Shown: positions 13,020 through 24,981 of the stretch, piece after piece
Layout of the letters: each line of letters begins with the position of its first letter
Position numbering within the stretch: the stretch's first letter is position 1
Source of the DNA: Atherinomorus stipes
Taxonomy: Eukaryota > Chordata > Actinopteri > Atheriniformes > Atherinidae
Assembly: GCA_023101725.1 (NCBI GenBank)
Contig: JALJCO010010564.1
Location: forward strand, 310,001 to 374,000
Direction: 5' to 3'
DNA length: 64,000 nucleotides
Notes under the pieces: generated by a model
Seen by the model: only the letters and a program-made list of their open reading frames with translations
What the model was told of the DNA's origin: nothing
Databases searched by the model: none
Position numbers and translations under genes: made by a program

Positions 13020-13250
13020 CAATTATTTATTTATTTAACCTTTATTTAACCAGGCAAAGATATTAACAACAAGATTCTTATTTACAATGCCGGCCTGGCA
13101 AGTGCCATAGGCACCTGTAGACAAGTGGGGGAGGGGAACACAATTAAATAAAATAAAAATTTGTAAAACATTGAAACAATTTAAGACATCGAAAGAGGAG
13201 TTGAAATATAACAAAGCATTTAGAGTTGCCGTTAAAAAAGAAAAAAACTA
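13020..13250. repeat. LINE/SINE 3'-tail-like repeat
   Basis: Contains TTTAACCTTTATTTAACCAG, familiar from many teleost interspersed repeats, followed by a decayed segment. Confidence 0.5.
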
Positions 13251-13720
13251 ATTAAAAAAATGAATATTACTAATTGATGATCTGCTAAGTGTGAAGTAAT
13301 CACATAAATCCATCATTAGTGATGAGTAAGAGGAATTCGTGCTGGATCATAGCTCATCATGTGTTACGTTGTACGTTATTGTAAATTCTGACCGAACACA
13401 TAACTGTTTTAGACAGCCGCTGTTTCAACAAGTCTCTGAATATGTTGTATTTTACTGACACTTGTGTCTATTCACATATAAAAGGGGAGGATGAGGATAA
13501 GACTGTTACTGATGAAGACAAATCTACCACAAAGTCTGGGCAACCCCCATGATGATAATCAGTTAAAGTCAAAACCTCTCCAAGATGATGTAAAAAATAA
13601 ACCTGGATAATAAGATGAGATGACATTTGAGCATCCGTATTCATACATTAATTTTTCTGCACTAATTAAAATCCTCTTAAGGTCACATTATGTTGTAATT
13701 AGTCAGTGTAATTTAGTGAT

Positions 13721-13742
13721 GTGTGTGTGTGTGTGTGTGTGT
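13721..13742 (+). repeat. (GT)11 microsatellite
   Basis: Uninterrupted GT dinucleotides about 150 bp before a doc2 exon. Confidence 0.98.
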
Positions 13743-13830
13743 GGTGAAACTCAGGGCAATCCCACAGCGCCCTCTGGAGGACAGAACGATATAGCAGCGC
13801 ATTTACACTGAGGTCTCATCCTGCTCATGA

Positions 13831-14424
<594 letters not shown>

Positions 14425-14623
14425 CTGGTGGTCAGAGGGGCCAAGGCGCGAGAAATGGCTGCCACCCTCCCGTCAAGTCTGTCCCAGGGCAACTGTGGCT
14501 ACATACGTAGCTCACCATCACCAAGTATGACTGAGGAGTGAAAGAATAATGAACCTACTGTGAAGCTCTGAGTGCCTTGAAAAGTGCGATATAAATCTAA
14601 TCCATTATTATTATCATTATTTT
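14425..14623 (+). mobile_element. Short LINE/SINE 3'-end copy
   Basis: Contains GTGGTCAGAGGGGCC, CCCAGGGCAACTGTGGCTAC and the tail GTGCCTTGAAAAGTGCGATA-TAAATCTAATCC followed by ATT repeats. This order is familiar from fish retroposons with a microsatellite tail. Confidence 0.6.
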
Positions 14624-14710
14624 AAGGTTGTCTGAGGTATTTTTTTTTTAACATGTAAAACATCCAAAAATCTAAAAGTAAGCAAAAATATACAAACTAT
14701 ACCAATAATA

Positions 14711-15264
14711 TAGGGATGCACCGAAAATTCGGCCACCAAAAGTTTTCGGCCAAAAATAACCCAAAAGTGCATTTTCGGTTTTCGGCCGAAAGACATAAAT
14801 CACCGAAACAACACGGCCGAAACTTGTGATGATGCAACAAACAGCTCATCCAGCTCGCAACTTATGAACTTTGTGTTTTTTTGTGAAAATATATTTAATT
14901 TCACTGTCTTTCAGCAGCCAGTCAGTTATAAGCTTGTATATTATTATTTGTTGTAATAGTCCTACAGAAAAAAAAAATGTAAAAGGCATTATGTAATGTA
15001 CACGAGTGGAGTCAAACTAAATATTTTATTTTGAATTTTAATCTATAGGGTACATTCTGTAATGTCAGGGGTAAATAAATATTTTGATACTTTTGTACTT
15101 GATTTGTTGCAATGATTGATTTTAGTGAAGTTAGTACACATTGTAGCTAAAAGTGCTACAGTTTTAATAATTGACTTTTTTTTTTGGTGTTCGGTTTTCG
15201 GCCTTGGTTTGTTCATTTTTTGTTTTCGGTTTCGGTCAAGTATTTTCATTTCGGTGCATCCCTA
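14711..15264. mobile_element. hAT MITE, copy A (ATTCGGCC family)
   Basis: Perfect ends TAGGGATGCACCGAAA and TTTCGGTGCATCCCTA with a perfect 8-bp target duplication CAATAATA (14703-14710, 15265-15272). The subterminal repeats are rich in TTTTCGGCC. There is no transposase. Copy B at 37082-37894 is closely similar but carries a nested insertion. Confidence 0.95.
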
Positions 15265-15278
15265 CAATAATAATAATA

Positions 15279-15314
<36 letters not shown>

Positions 15315-15315
15315 A
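15265..15315 (+). repeat. (TAA/TTA)n microsatellite
   Basis: Follows directly on the hAT target duplication; TAA units give way to TTA units. Confidence 0.9.
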
Positions 15316-15435
15316 TAGCAACACTGACGTTTGGTTTGAGGTGAACACACAAAAAACAATTAGAACAATATTTTGAAGTTTTAAACTATAGAAGTAGACA
15401 GCAACCAGTTAAAATGAACAGGACAATGGTACGCG

Positions 15436-15682
15436 TTCGTTCGTCTTTAAAGTACTGGTGAAATGAAGGAGTTCTGCTGCAGATAACGTTATATAGAGAC
15501 CCACTCCCACTGCCTCCTTCACCCACATTATACAGTGAAATATACACAGACAGCGAGAAATGGAAATATCATCCGACAGAACCGGACTGACACAGAAATG
15601 TTACCGGTGAGTTAATGCACGTATCTTCCTAGAGATAAGGTCCAGGTTGGGAAAAAAAATAGAACAGAAATTTATCCTTTAA
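15436..15682. mobile_element. Partial TTAA family 2 element (right half)
   Basis: Shares GTGAAATGAAGGAGTT, GAGTTAATGCACGTAT and AAGGTCCAGGTTG with the complete element at 43170-43816 and ends in TTTATCCTTTAA. The left arm is not recognisable. Confidence 0.6.
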
Positions 15683-16106
15683 TGCGGACGACCAGTGGCG
15701 CTAATTTAATGATCCGTTTTTAAGTTACATAATAAACGGGAGCTTTAAAGGAATAGTTCACCCACAGAGTGATGTAACTTTATTTTACACTTACCCTCAT
15801 GGTGAGCAAGACTGGAGCACTTTTTTAATATCTCAAATGCAGCCGGAGATCAGGACGACTTCTTGTTTTCCCCCAACTTTCATATAATGGAGTTCGCCGG
15901 GGTCCGAGCCAAAAAGGTCCATAAAAGTCCACAAAAATTTGTCAATATTCCTCCATACTGCTCGTCCAATGTAATCCAAGTGTCCTGAGTGGGTAGTGTC
16001 CATAATTTACTTGAAACGACGTCATTTAGTATATTTTTAGAGCCAGGACGACTGCTGGGCGCGGTGATTAAAAGGCAAATGTGAAACGGAGCCGTATTAG
16101 TCGAAA

Positions 16107-17567
16107 ATAGGGGATTATTCCGCTTCCGTGTTCCGGTTTCTAAAACTTGAAACACTTAGACGGTCCACTTCCAGGCCAGTTCAATGCCCCTGCTCTGTTC
16201 CACCTCGTAAATTGAAAAAACGCCAAAATTTTCATGGACTCCAGACTGAAATGATACTAAGGAAGAAGTGGATCAAAGCGATTCGGTGGAGTGAAGGGCC
16301 GAACGTTATAATAAAACAACGTAGCACATTTGTTTGTAGCCGGTGCGGCACAACACCGGCACTTCACAGCTAGCGTTAGCATTAGCAGGCTAGCATTAGC
16401 TGACGTGCTTAACTTTGTGCATCTTAAAACACACAAACATCTGAAAATCGGGTCTGTACCCTCCCATTTCCAGTGGAACAACTGGGGACTGCCAAGAAAG
16501 GAGACGCTTTCAGATGCTTGTGTGTTTTCAGCCGCACAAAGTTAGGCACGTCATCGAGCTGGCTAATGCTAGCCTGCTAACACCAACTGTGTAGTCTGCC
16601 GACTACAAACAAACGTGCTGCGTTGTTTTATTATAAAGTTCGGCCCTTCACTCTATCGAATCGCTTTGATCCACTTCTTCCTTAGCATCACTTCAGTCGG
16701 GAATCAATGAAAACTTAAGTATGGTTGGCGTTTATCCGAATTTCAAAGTGGAACAGAGCAGGGACAGCTATTGTTAAAATGGCCCGAAAGAAATAATAAT
16801 AATACATTTTATTTCATAGCGCCTTTCATGGCACCCAAAGACGCTTTACATAGAACCAATAAAACACAGAGATAAAGTAAAAGCCAAGGATTAAAAAGAA
16901 CAATTTAAGAGCAGTAAGAATGTGACCAGGTGATGTTACAGATGTTTTAAACAGGTGGGTTTTCAGTCTGGATTTGAAAAGGGAGAAGCTGTCGATGTTT
17001 CTGAGGTCTGGGGGCAGAGAGTTCCAGAGTTTGGGGGCAGAGCGGCTGAAAGCTCTGTGCCCCATGGTGCTGAGGCGGGCGGGAGGGATGGTGAGGTGAA
17101 GGGAGGAGGAGGACCTGAGAGAGCGGAAGGGCGTGGCAAAATGGATGAGGTCGGACAGGTAGGGGGGAGAGAGGTTGTGGATGGCTTTAAAAGTATGGAG
17201 GAGGATCTTGAAGGTGGATCTGAATTTGACTGGAAGCCAGTGAAGCTGTTGCAGAACGGGGTGATGTGGTGGAAGGGGGGGTTCTGGTGATGATGCGGGC
17301 TGCTGAGTTCTGGACCAGTTGGAGTTTATGGAGGAGTTTGTGAGGGAGACCAAAGAGGAGTGAATTACAGTAGTCGAGACGGGAGGTGACAAGACTGTGG
17401 ACCAGTATGGGGGGTGAGAGAGGGACGGAGACGATCGATGGAGCGAAGATGGAAGTAAGCAGACCAGGTTATGTTTTTGATGTGAGCTTGAAAAGACAGT
17501 GAGCTGTCGAGAAAGAAGAAATGCCTAGATTCTGGAAACTTCCGGAAAGCGTGATAATCCCCTATTG
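16107..17567. mobile_element. Foldback element (AATAGGGGAT family), copy A
   Basis: Starts AATAGGGGATTATTCCGC and ends GTGATAATCCCCTATT. The interior repeats a module containing TTATAATAAAACAACGTAGC in both orientations, as in the larger copy at 32160-36308. A LINE fragment lies in the middle. No protein of its own is visible. Confidence 0.65.
16793..17405 (-). pseudogene. LINE (L2/Rex-like) reverse transcriptase 3' fragment
   Basis: A 188-codon minus-strand frame includes [50 protein letters not shown] and LFKSRLKTHLF, the conserved block after the RT domain of L2/CR1/Rex-type LINEs. The minus-strand 3' end reads AAAGCGTCTTTGGGTGCC then ATTATT repeats, a typical LINE tail. Only the 3' end of the element is present (5' truncation), so it is not mobile. 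Confidence 0.85.
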
Positions 17568-17801
17568 AAACATCGTAACCTTTTTACTGCTGCGGCAGCG
17601 CCTGGCTCCGCCCACATATGTGTGAAAACCACCTTAGATTAGCTCAGCATGAGGGTGGGTAGAAAATGAAGACATCATTCTTTGGGTGTACTATTCCTTT
17701 AATCGAGAGTCCTCTGCGTCATAATGAGTCACCTCATCTGCTGAATATACAAATAAGCAGCTGTTTGTTCACCCGTATGTGACACAGATGGTCAGAAGAA
17801 G

Positions 17802-17837
<36 letters not shown>

Positions 17838-17844
17838 GAGGGAG
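17802..17844 (+). repeat. (GA)n microsatellite
   Basis: GA dinucleotides with a few GG interruptions. Confidence 0.95.
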
Positions 17845-18393
17845 GGCTCAGAGCCTCACTCATAACCACGATAATGAAAAGAAGTGAGGAATGTCTCGTC
17901 TTTGGGGACTCTGTTGTCTTTTTCAGGATGCCAAACATGTTCTGTAGGCCGAGTCGTCGGCAGATCAGAGCAGAACGGTCCAGCTGCAGACCAGCGACCA
18001 TCCCGGCCCAGCGCTCATACGAGCCAGCAGCTTGACATTTCCTTCGCCATTTTTGGCACCCGTATTCCTCCATCACCTCTCGGCCTTTCTGTCAGACACA
18101 TGCAGCGGGGTCGTCCCCTGTTTCAAGGCTTTGATTAAAGGTGGAGCTGAAACCTTGATTGAACTTGACAGAACTGGAGAAAGACTTTGTGGAGCCTTTA
18201 AAATTCACACCAGGCATAAAACAGCTGTTCCTGCTTTTCCTTCATCAGCAGGCAGCGAGCAGTTGTGACTCAGAACAGCGTTCTGTCGTGAAGCTGCTCA
18301 AGCAGAGCTTACGTTTACGTCTGTAAATATGAAAGTTTATGTGTGCATGCAACTATACTTCACTTTTATTTCCTCCTGTTTTGTTTCCTGTAG
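17845..18393 (+). other. Intron, nothing recognised
   Basis: No recognised repeat or exon; ends in the T-rich acceptor tract of the next doc2 exon. Confidence 0.5.
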
Positions 18394-19069
<676 letters not shown>

Positions 19070-19289
19070 AGCATTGGTGAAATGAAGGAATTTGTAGCAG
19101 ATAATGCCTTATTTAGGGGCTGCGCGCGGTTGCATCACTTCCATTATATTGGACATACGCTGATCTGGAGTGGATCTAAATATCTCCTGAAGGAATTCAA
19201 TTTACACCAAATCTGTCTGGATGAGGAAATGAACGAATTTCATGCTAGAAAACAGGTCCAGGTTGAAAAAAGCCGAACTTCCCCTTTAA
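19070..19289. mobile_element. Partial TTAA family 2 element (right half)
   Basis: Shares GGTGAAATGAAGGA, CATTATATTGGACAT and CAGGTCCAGGTTGAAAAAAG with the element at 43170-43816 and ends CCCCTTTAA. The left arm is absent or too diverged. Confidence 0.55.
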
Positions 19290-21065
19290 GTCAAAATGAG
19301 TTGTTCATTTATTTTTGTTGTAGCATCATATGCTGCTAGATGCTTTCATCTGTTCTATCTACAAGGGAGACCAAAAGTGAGCAGACTATCAGAAAATCAA
19401 TGCATCAAGCTTTGTTCACTGAGGAAAGGCAAAGATACGTCACCGATACAGAACTTCGTACAACAAGCAGCCAAAGACTCCTGTCAGGAAAAGTCAGACC
19501 GGTTTCGTTCCAGAGGACAACTACTGTCCCTAAATCCCTTTTTCTGTCCTGACACACAAAAGTTCTGCTTGTTCAAGTCTTTTTTATTTCTTTTATTGAA
19601 AAAGACAACAAAACAAACATCTATGGGCTTGAAAGGTCTAGAATTAAGCGACCAACCTCTTGAGTTAAATCATCGGGTCCATTACAGCACGCCTCGGGCA
19701 ACAAAGCAGAACAAACACACTGCGACAACAAATTACATCATTATTCATTCAAGACATGTTTTTACTTCGGTGTGTATTTAAACTCGTGCTTTTCATTGGG
19801 GGACGTATAAATCATTTAGTTCCACTTTGTAATAATTTACCCATGTGTTAAATATCCCCCGATATCCCATTAGTCACTTATAGAAACAACTATATGCATT
19901 TTTAAATAATTTTTCCCTCCAGCATGACATTCGTTTGTTCTACAAAAAGGATTGTGTTAAAAAGCCAAATGCTGTCCATTAATTACTTATTAATGTTTAT
20001 AACGGCTGACTTATTTCAAAGTGCTGATGTCATCATCTATGAAGTGTTGTTCTCGTATCAGTCTCAGTTCTGATGCTTCACTGTTAAACCTCCGTTTAAC
20101 TCTAAGGACTCCCCGTCCACTTCATCAGCCGCGCTTTCAGGAAGCGGTGTGGACCCAGAACAGCTTCAGTCTTCGTGCCACAGATTTAACGAGGCGTTGG
20201 AAACATTCCTCACAGATTTTGATGTTTCCAGCAGATTCTGAGGCTAGAATCTGACTGTGGAGCAGAAATGGAGACCTGCAACATTTCTCCATCAGGTCAG
20301 GGGTCTCATTTATAAAACTCTGCGTAGGATCTTTATTAAAAGTGTTCGTACCCCCAAAACCAAAGGTTTGCATACGACAAAAAATATTCCGGTTTATAAA
20401 ACTGTGCATATGCACAGATTCAAGCAATTTCCCCTTTATAGATCACACTCTCCCTGGAAGTTTGGCCAGGTGAATTTGGCTCCGCCCCCTTTCTACCATA
20501 AATGGTCAATGCAAAAATAAATAGAAATGAGCCAGCTGATCTGAGGCATTTGAAGCTGAATCATGGCAAACGTCAACGCCTCCGAGACTTAGTCCTCTGT
20601 TGTTTTGTGTTTTTTGGCGCAGCAGCAGTTAGCAGTCTATTAGCTATGTTTGTTGGCAGTGAGCAGGTCACGGAGGGGTCATGTGGGTGACGGAGAGAGG
20701 GGAAAGACAGAGACGAGACACAAAGGCATCGATTCGTTCTTCCTATATGTTTCTTTCAGTGTGAACGGCAGGGGTTGGTCAGAGTTTTTACAGACCTGCA
20801 GCTCTCACAGAGGTCCGACTGTTTTCCTTCTTTTTAGGAAAACATGATGTGTTGTTGATACTGTCAGGATGGAAGGACCAGTTCACCCAGTAGATTACAC
20901 GATTACCAACTCTGGCTTTAACTCAAGATTTTTCCAGTTACGTTTCGTGACCCGCACATTCTGATCGAGTACAAACAAGAAGCCGATTTCACATCAAAGG
21001 ACTGACCAGGAGGCATTCAGAAGGGGAACTACGCCGCGGAAGTACAGGCCAATCACAGGCGGTCG
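19290..21065 (+). other. Intron; one repeat-like block near 20290-20480
   Basis: The block beginning GGGGTCTCATTTATAAAACT looks like the end of a DNA element, but no partner end was found. Otherwise nothing recognised. Confidence 0.4.
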
Positions 21066-21152
21066 TAGCAAAGGCAGCACGCATGCGCAGTATCCAATGG
21101 CAACCCTGTTTATGGAAGCTGGGAATGCTGCGTATGCGTGCTGCCTTTGCTA
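21066..21152. repeat. 87-bp perfect-looking hairpin
   Basis: Two 25-bp arms (21066-21090 and 21128-21152) are inverted complements with one mismatch and a 37-nt loop. The left arm begins TAGCAAAGGCAGCACGC and the right arm ends GCGTGCTGCCTTTGCTA. It lies about 400 bp before the last doc2 exon. It could be a tiny MITE or a hairpin RNA; the sequence alone does not decide. Confidence 0.8.
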
Positions 21153-21438
21153 AAAGTGGGTTTGATATTAACTTTTTGGCTAATATTGGGCTTTTGGATT
21201 GAGTTTAGATCAATAAATTGATCTGTGGCAATGTATTGGTACAGATGGATGTATGTTAGACCCCTACCTACCATCACCTCCAACCAGTCTGCCCATTCTC
21301 CTCTGCTCTCTGACATCAACCAGACATTGTGGTCCATCAACTGCTGCTCACTGGAGATCTTCTCTTCTTCAGAGCATTCTCTGGAAACCCTGGAGATGAT
21401 TAAATCCTCTTTCTTCCTCATTCTGATGCTCACGTTGA

Positions 21439-21684
<246 letters not shown>

Positions 21685-22771
21685 AGACCCACGCCCCCCC
21701 CATCCATCCACACCTGGCTGCACCAGATAGGACTCCTGCCTTCGTTTCTCCGACTCGTCTGCCCAGCTTCTTTTGTCCCTCGTGGTGGCCGTAGCGACGC
21801 CTGACACCTCTCTTCGGGAATATCTTTCCTGTCAGCAGGGCTGAGCTGAAAATACCCAAATCTTATGTTTCCCATCTTCCACAAACACAACGGGACATTC
21901 ACAGCTTCTCGGTTCTTTTTCTTCTAGCAACTGTTCAATCATTGAAATGAATGATGGGATTTTAGTGTTGATTTTTCAGATTTTCGGCTTTCTCGCATGA
22001 TCAGATAAAAGATAAAAAGAGCAAATGCTTTCTGTTTGATGAAACCTTTCACAGCAGCTGAATAAATTTCAGCACAGTGTCACCTTCTGGCTGCGGAGAG
22101 GCTCAGAACTGCAAGACGTAGAATAAAAGAGAAACTAACAAAAGATGTAGCAAAGATTTCCTAATGTGCAGAACATTTAGGGAAATAGTTCTTCACCTTC
22201 CCAAATAAGCCCCTGTCATCAGTCTGCTGACAGCAACAGGTAGTATTATACTGGAGCAGCTGAATGGGAGGATGTTGCACTTTAATATGATTGTAAAACC
22301 TTCATTATCGTCCCACATACTGTGACTAACCAGGAGCAAACAGTATGTTTTAGAAAGCTGTACTTTAGCTGGACTTGCAGAACAATTTTAGAAAATTTAG
22401 TAGATTTTGTCCCAGTTTCTGATCCAATCTGACGCAAAGCCTTCAGATCAGAAGGAAAGATAAGCAGACACTCATTTCTATTAGTTAGACCAGACTTCTT
22501 CCCATATCTTTCTTTACTCCACTACAGCATTAAATCAGAACTATGGTTAAAATTAAAGCCTCAGTATGCTTCAACTCAACAACATTAGTTAGCAAATGTC
22601 TGTTTGACGCCCTATGGGCGATACATGTGTCTTGTCTGGTGATATGAAAGTGTTAAAACCTGCAGCTGTTGCAGGAATGATGGCGTTTGTGCCTAAACCT
22701 TATAAAACCTTGAAAACATCGGGTCATATTCACCAAAACCTTCCTACTAATCTTTGTTCTTTAAGTTTTTC
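21685..22771 (+). other. Probable doc2 3' UTR and flank
   Basis: Non-repetitive sequence after the stop codon. Two AATAAA signals (22061 and 22122) are candidates for polyadenylation. Where the mRNA really ends cannot be read from sequence. Confidence 0.55.
22061..22127 (+). promoter_or_regulatory. Candidate polyadenylation signals
   Basis: AATAAA at 22061-22066 and 22122-22127, about 380 and 440 bp after the doc2 stop codon. Either could be used; AT-rich sequence makes chance occurrences likely. Confidence 0.35.
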
Positions 22772-22904
22772 TTAAAGGTACAGTGCGGAGTTTCCCCATT
22801 GAAAGTAAACGTTTGACTTGTGCAAATGAAATCCGTCTCAATCCGCGCCTTTGGGCCTCTCCTCTCGTGGGGGGGAAAAAGGAAAAGAGGGGGGGGAAGG
22901 GCAG

Positions 22905-22953
<49 letters not shown>

Positions 22954-24684
22954 GAAAGAAGAAAAAAAAAAAAGGAAAGAAAAAGGGGGGGGGGGTGACA
23001 GAAAAATTCAGTAACAACAATTCAGTGCTGTTTACACTTGGAAGTTATGATCAGAAAATCTCTGATATAGACGTTTAATAAACACAACAATGGTACTGGA
23101 CACAGCCATCTTTAAATTTTCAATCTCGGGGTCCTCTGCAAATTACGAGCTCGTATCTCGGAAAAACGAGTTCATCAAGTCACTTCCTCGGAATATTACC
23201 TCGGAAAAACGAGTTCCGAGACAACTGGAATGTACGATAAGCTCATGATTGGAGCAGACGCCAAACATTTAAACTCAAAAATTGCAAAGAAAAGGAAGTA
23301 CTCCGCGGAAAGAGCTTCAAGGTAGCGCACGGTGGAAAACCAGAGTTAAAGGCAGGGCAGGGGATCTAGCAAGCTACATTTTTAAAAATACCCCCCCTCC
23401 CCACAAAACCACGCCTCCTGAACACAGGAGCGTGTGCCCCGATGGTTGTTGGTGAAGATAACCGAGAACAGCCAGGTGGCTAGCTTGTTAGCTTCCCAGT
23501 AAATGGCAGAGGAACCACGTTTCCCTAAAAGTGATAATTATCTCACCTCCAACTTCTTCTGCGGCGTAAAACATCCTCACTGCAAACACCAACACCTCCA
23601 TGACTTGATCCACATCCGTTTTTTACTTTTTAAGAGCAAACGGCAGCATAGATAAGAGCAGTGAGTACCTACGTTGGTCTGCACGGCGAGTTGCGCATGG
23701 GGAGGGCAACAAACAGCAGTTGAGTTTGATGGACGTATAGTCATTCAATCAATCAGCATGTGCCGTTAGCATGTCCTGTTTTTTTCCTTCCTGTCCGTTC
23801 CACAGGTGATGAATTTTTTTTCATTTTTGTGTCAGAACATTTAATTAATTGGCTGCAATCAGGGTGTGAAGAAAACTTTAAAGTTGTACTTCCGTGGTCA
23901 TTTCATTAATATTTCTGTGTTCTCCATTATTATTGAATGCATTCTGCATCGTTTCTGTAAAAAAACCTTCTGGTATCTTTGTATCCAGCTGTATTTGTAT
24001 ACTAGAAGAGAGGCTTGTGGTCCAACGGCAGCTTTTCCGGGTCCTTCTCATGAATTTCCGTCTGATTGGCTGCCTCCCATGAGTGTATGAAGGAAGCTCC
24101 GCCCTCCGCTCTTATTTTGTTACAGACAGGAAATAGAGCCGACAGACAAGTTTGTTCCGCCATGCTAACAAACAGTTAGCTAATTAGCTTCTCAACTCCG
24201 AAGCTACAGTCGTACTGTCTTTACTTCTAGTGTGTAGTGGAGGGTTACCTGCCTTCCAATGGACAGATAGAAACCCCACGTGGGATACGCTATTTGCAAT
24301 GTTACTTAGAAGTGCGAGGCTGTTCCCGATTCGCTCTTTTCTTGTATTGTTTCTCTGATGAGGAAGCACAGCCGACTGGGGGGAACGCAACGCTAGCAAG
24401 TCAGCATGTGTAAGTAAACAAGGGAAACCCTCCGTATTTCAGAAGGAGCAAGTTAAACAGGTTTTCAGTGGAAGGAGGCCTTAAAGCAATATAGTAAAAA
24501 ATACTCCTGGAAAACATCATCCACCCTGCCTTTAACATTAGTTTGGCTTTTACCTGCTTCCAAGCTTTGAACGAGTCGTTGAAGCTGAATAGGCTGAAGA
24601 ACGATGCGGCCGTTGGCCGGAGGGGAGGAGCTATCGGTTTGAACACTTTTGTTTACAAACAGAAACTCCGGACTCTACCTTTAA
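22772..24684. mobile_element. TTAA family 3 element (1.9 kb)
   Basis: Left end TTAAAGGTACAGTGCGGAG, right end CTCCGGACTCTACCTTTAA: inverted ends bounded by TTAA on both sides. Inside are a poly-purine tract and CpG-containing unique sequence, but no transposase frame. The ends resemble those of the 0.4 kb element at 58851-59251. Confidence 0.7.
22865..22998 (+). repeat. Poly-purine tract (A runs, then G run)
   Basis: GGGGGAAAAAGG-type sequence, about 45 uninterrupted A, AAAGAAAG, then a run of G. The frames in it are compositional. Confidence 0.95.
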
Positions 24685-24950
24685 CTAATGTCCGAAGAGG
24701 ACACTACAGGAATGTAATCTTAGACCGCAAAATTGTAGACTGATGAATGCTAGACTCCTTTAGGGCTGCAGCTACCGGTTATTTTTTAAATCGAGTAATC
24801 CAGCGATTCTTCTGACAATCAATTGAGAAATCAGATAAATTGGACATTTTGAAAGTTATTTAAAATTCACAACTTAAATGGATTGTAAGAGCTAGAATTT
24901 CTAGCTTTCAGAGTTGTAGAGTGCAGCGTTTGCCCTGAACGCAGCACTGA

Positions 24951-24981
<31 letters not shown>

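Larger units (their letters stand above)
15745..17702. mobile_element. TTAA family 1 element, with a foldback element inside
   Basis: Left end TTAAAGGAATAGTTCACCC, right end GGGTGTACTATTCCTTTAA: a long inverted repeat bounded by TTAA on both sides. The left arm (15745 to about 16045) aligns with the copies at 28224 and 52701, while the centre has been replaced or interrupted by the foldback element at 16107-17567. A TTAA target is the hallmark of piggyBac and Kolobok elements; no transposase is present to choose between them. Confidence 0.75.

Noticed and set aside
17275..17405. + strand frame at 16955-17290 rich in Gly/Glu
   Set aside because: It is antisense to the LINE reverse transcriptase fragment, whose minus-strand motifs are clear.
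22783..23078. Lys-rich frames after 22783
   Set aside because: Poly-A/poly-G tract within a TTAA element.
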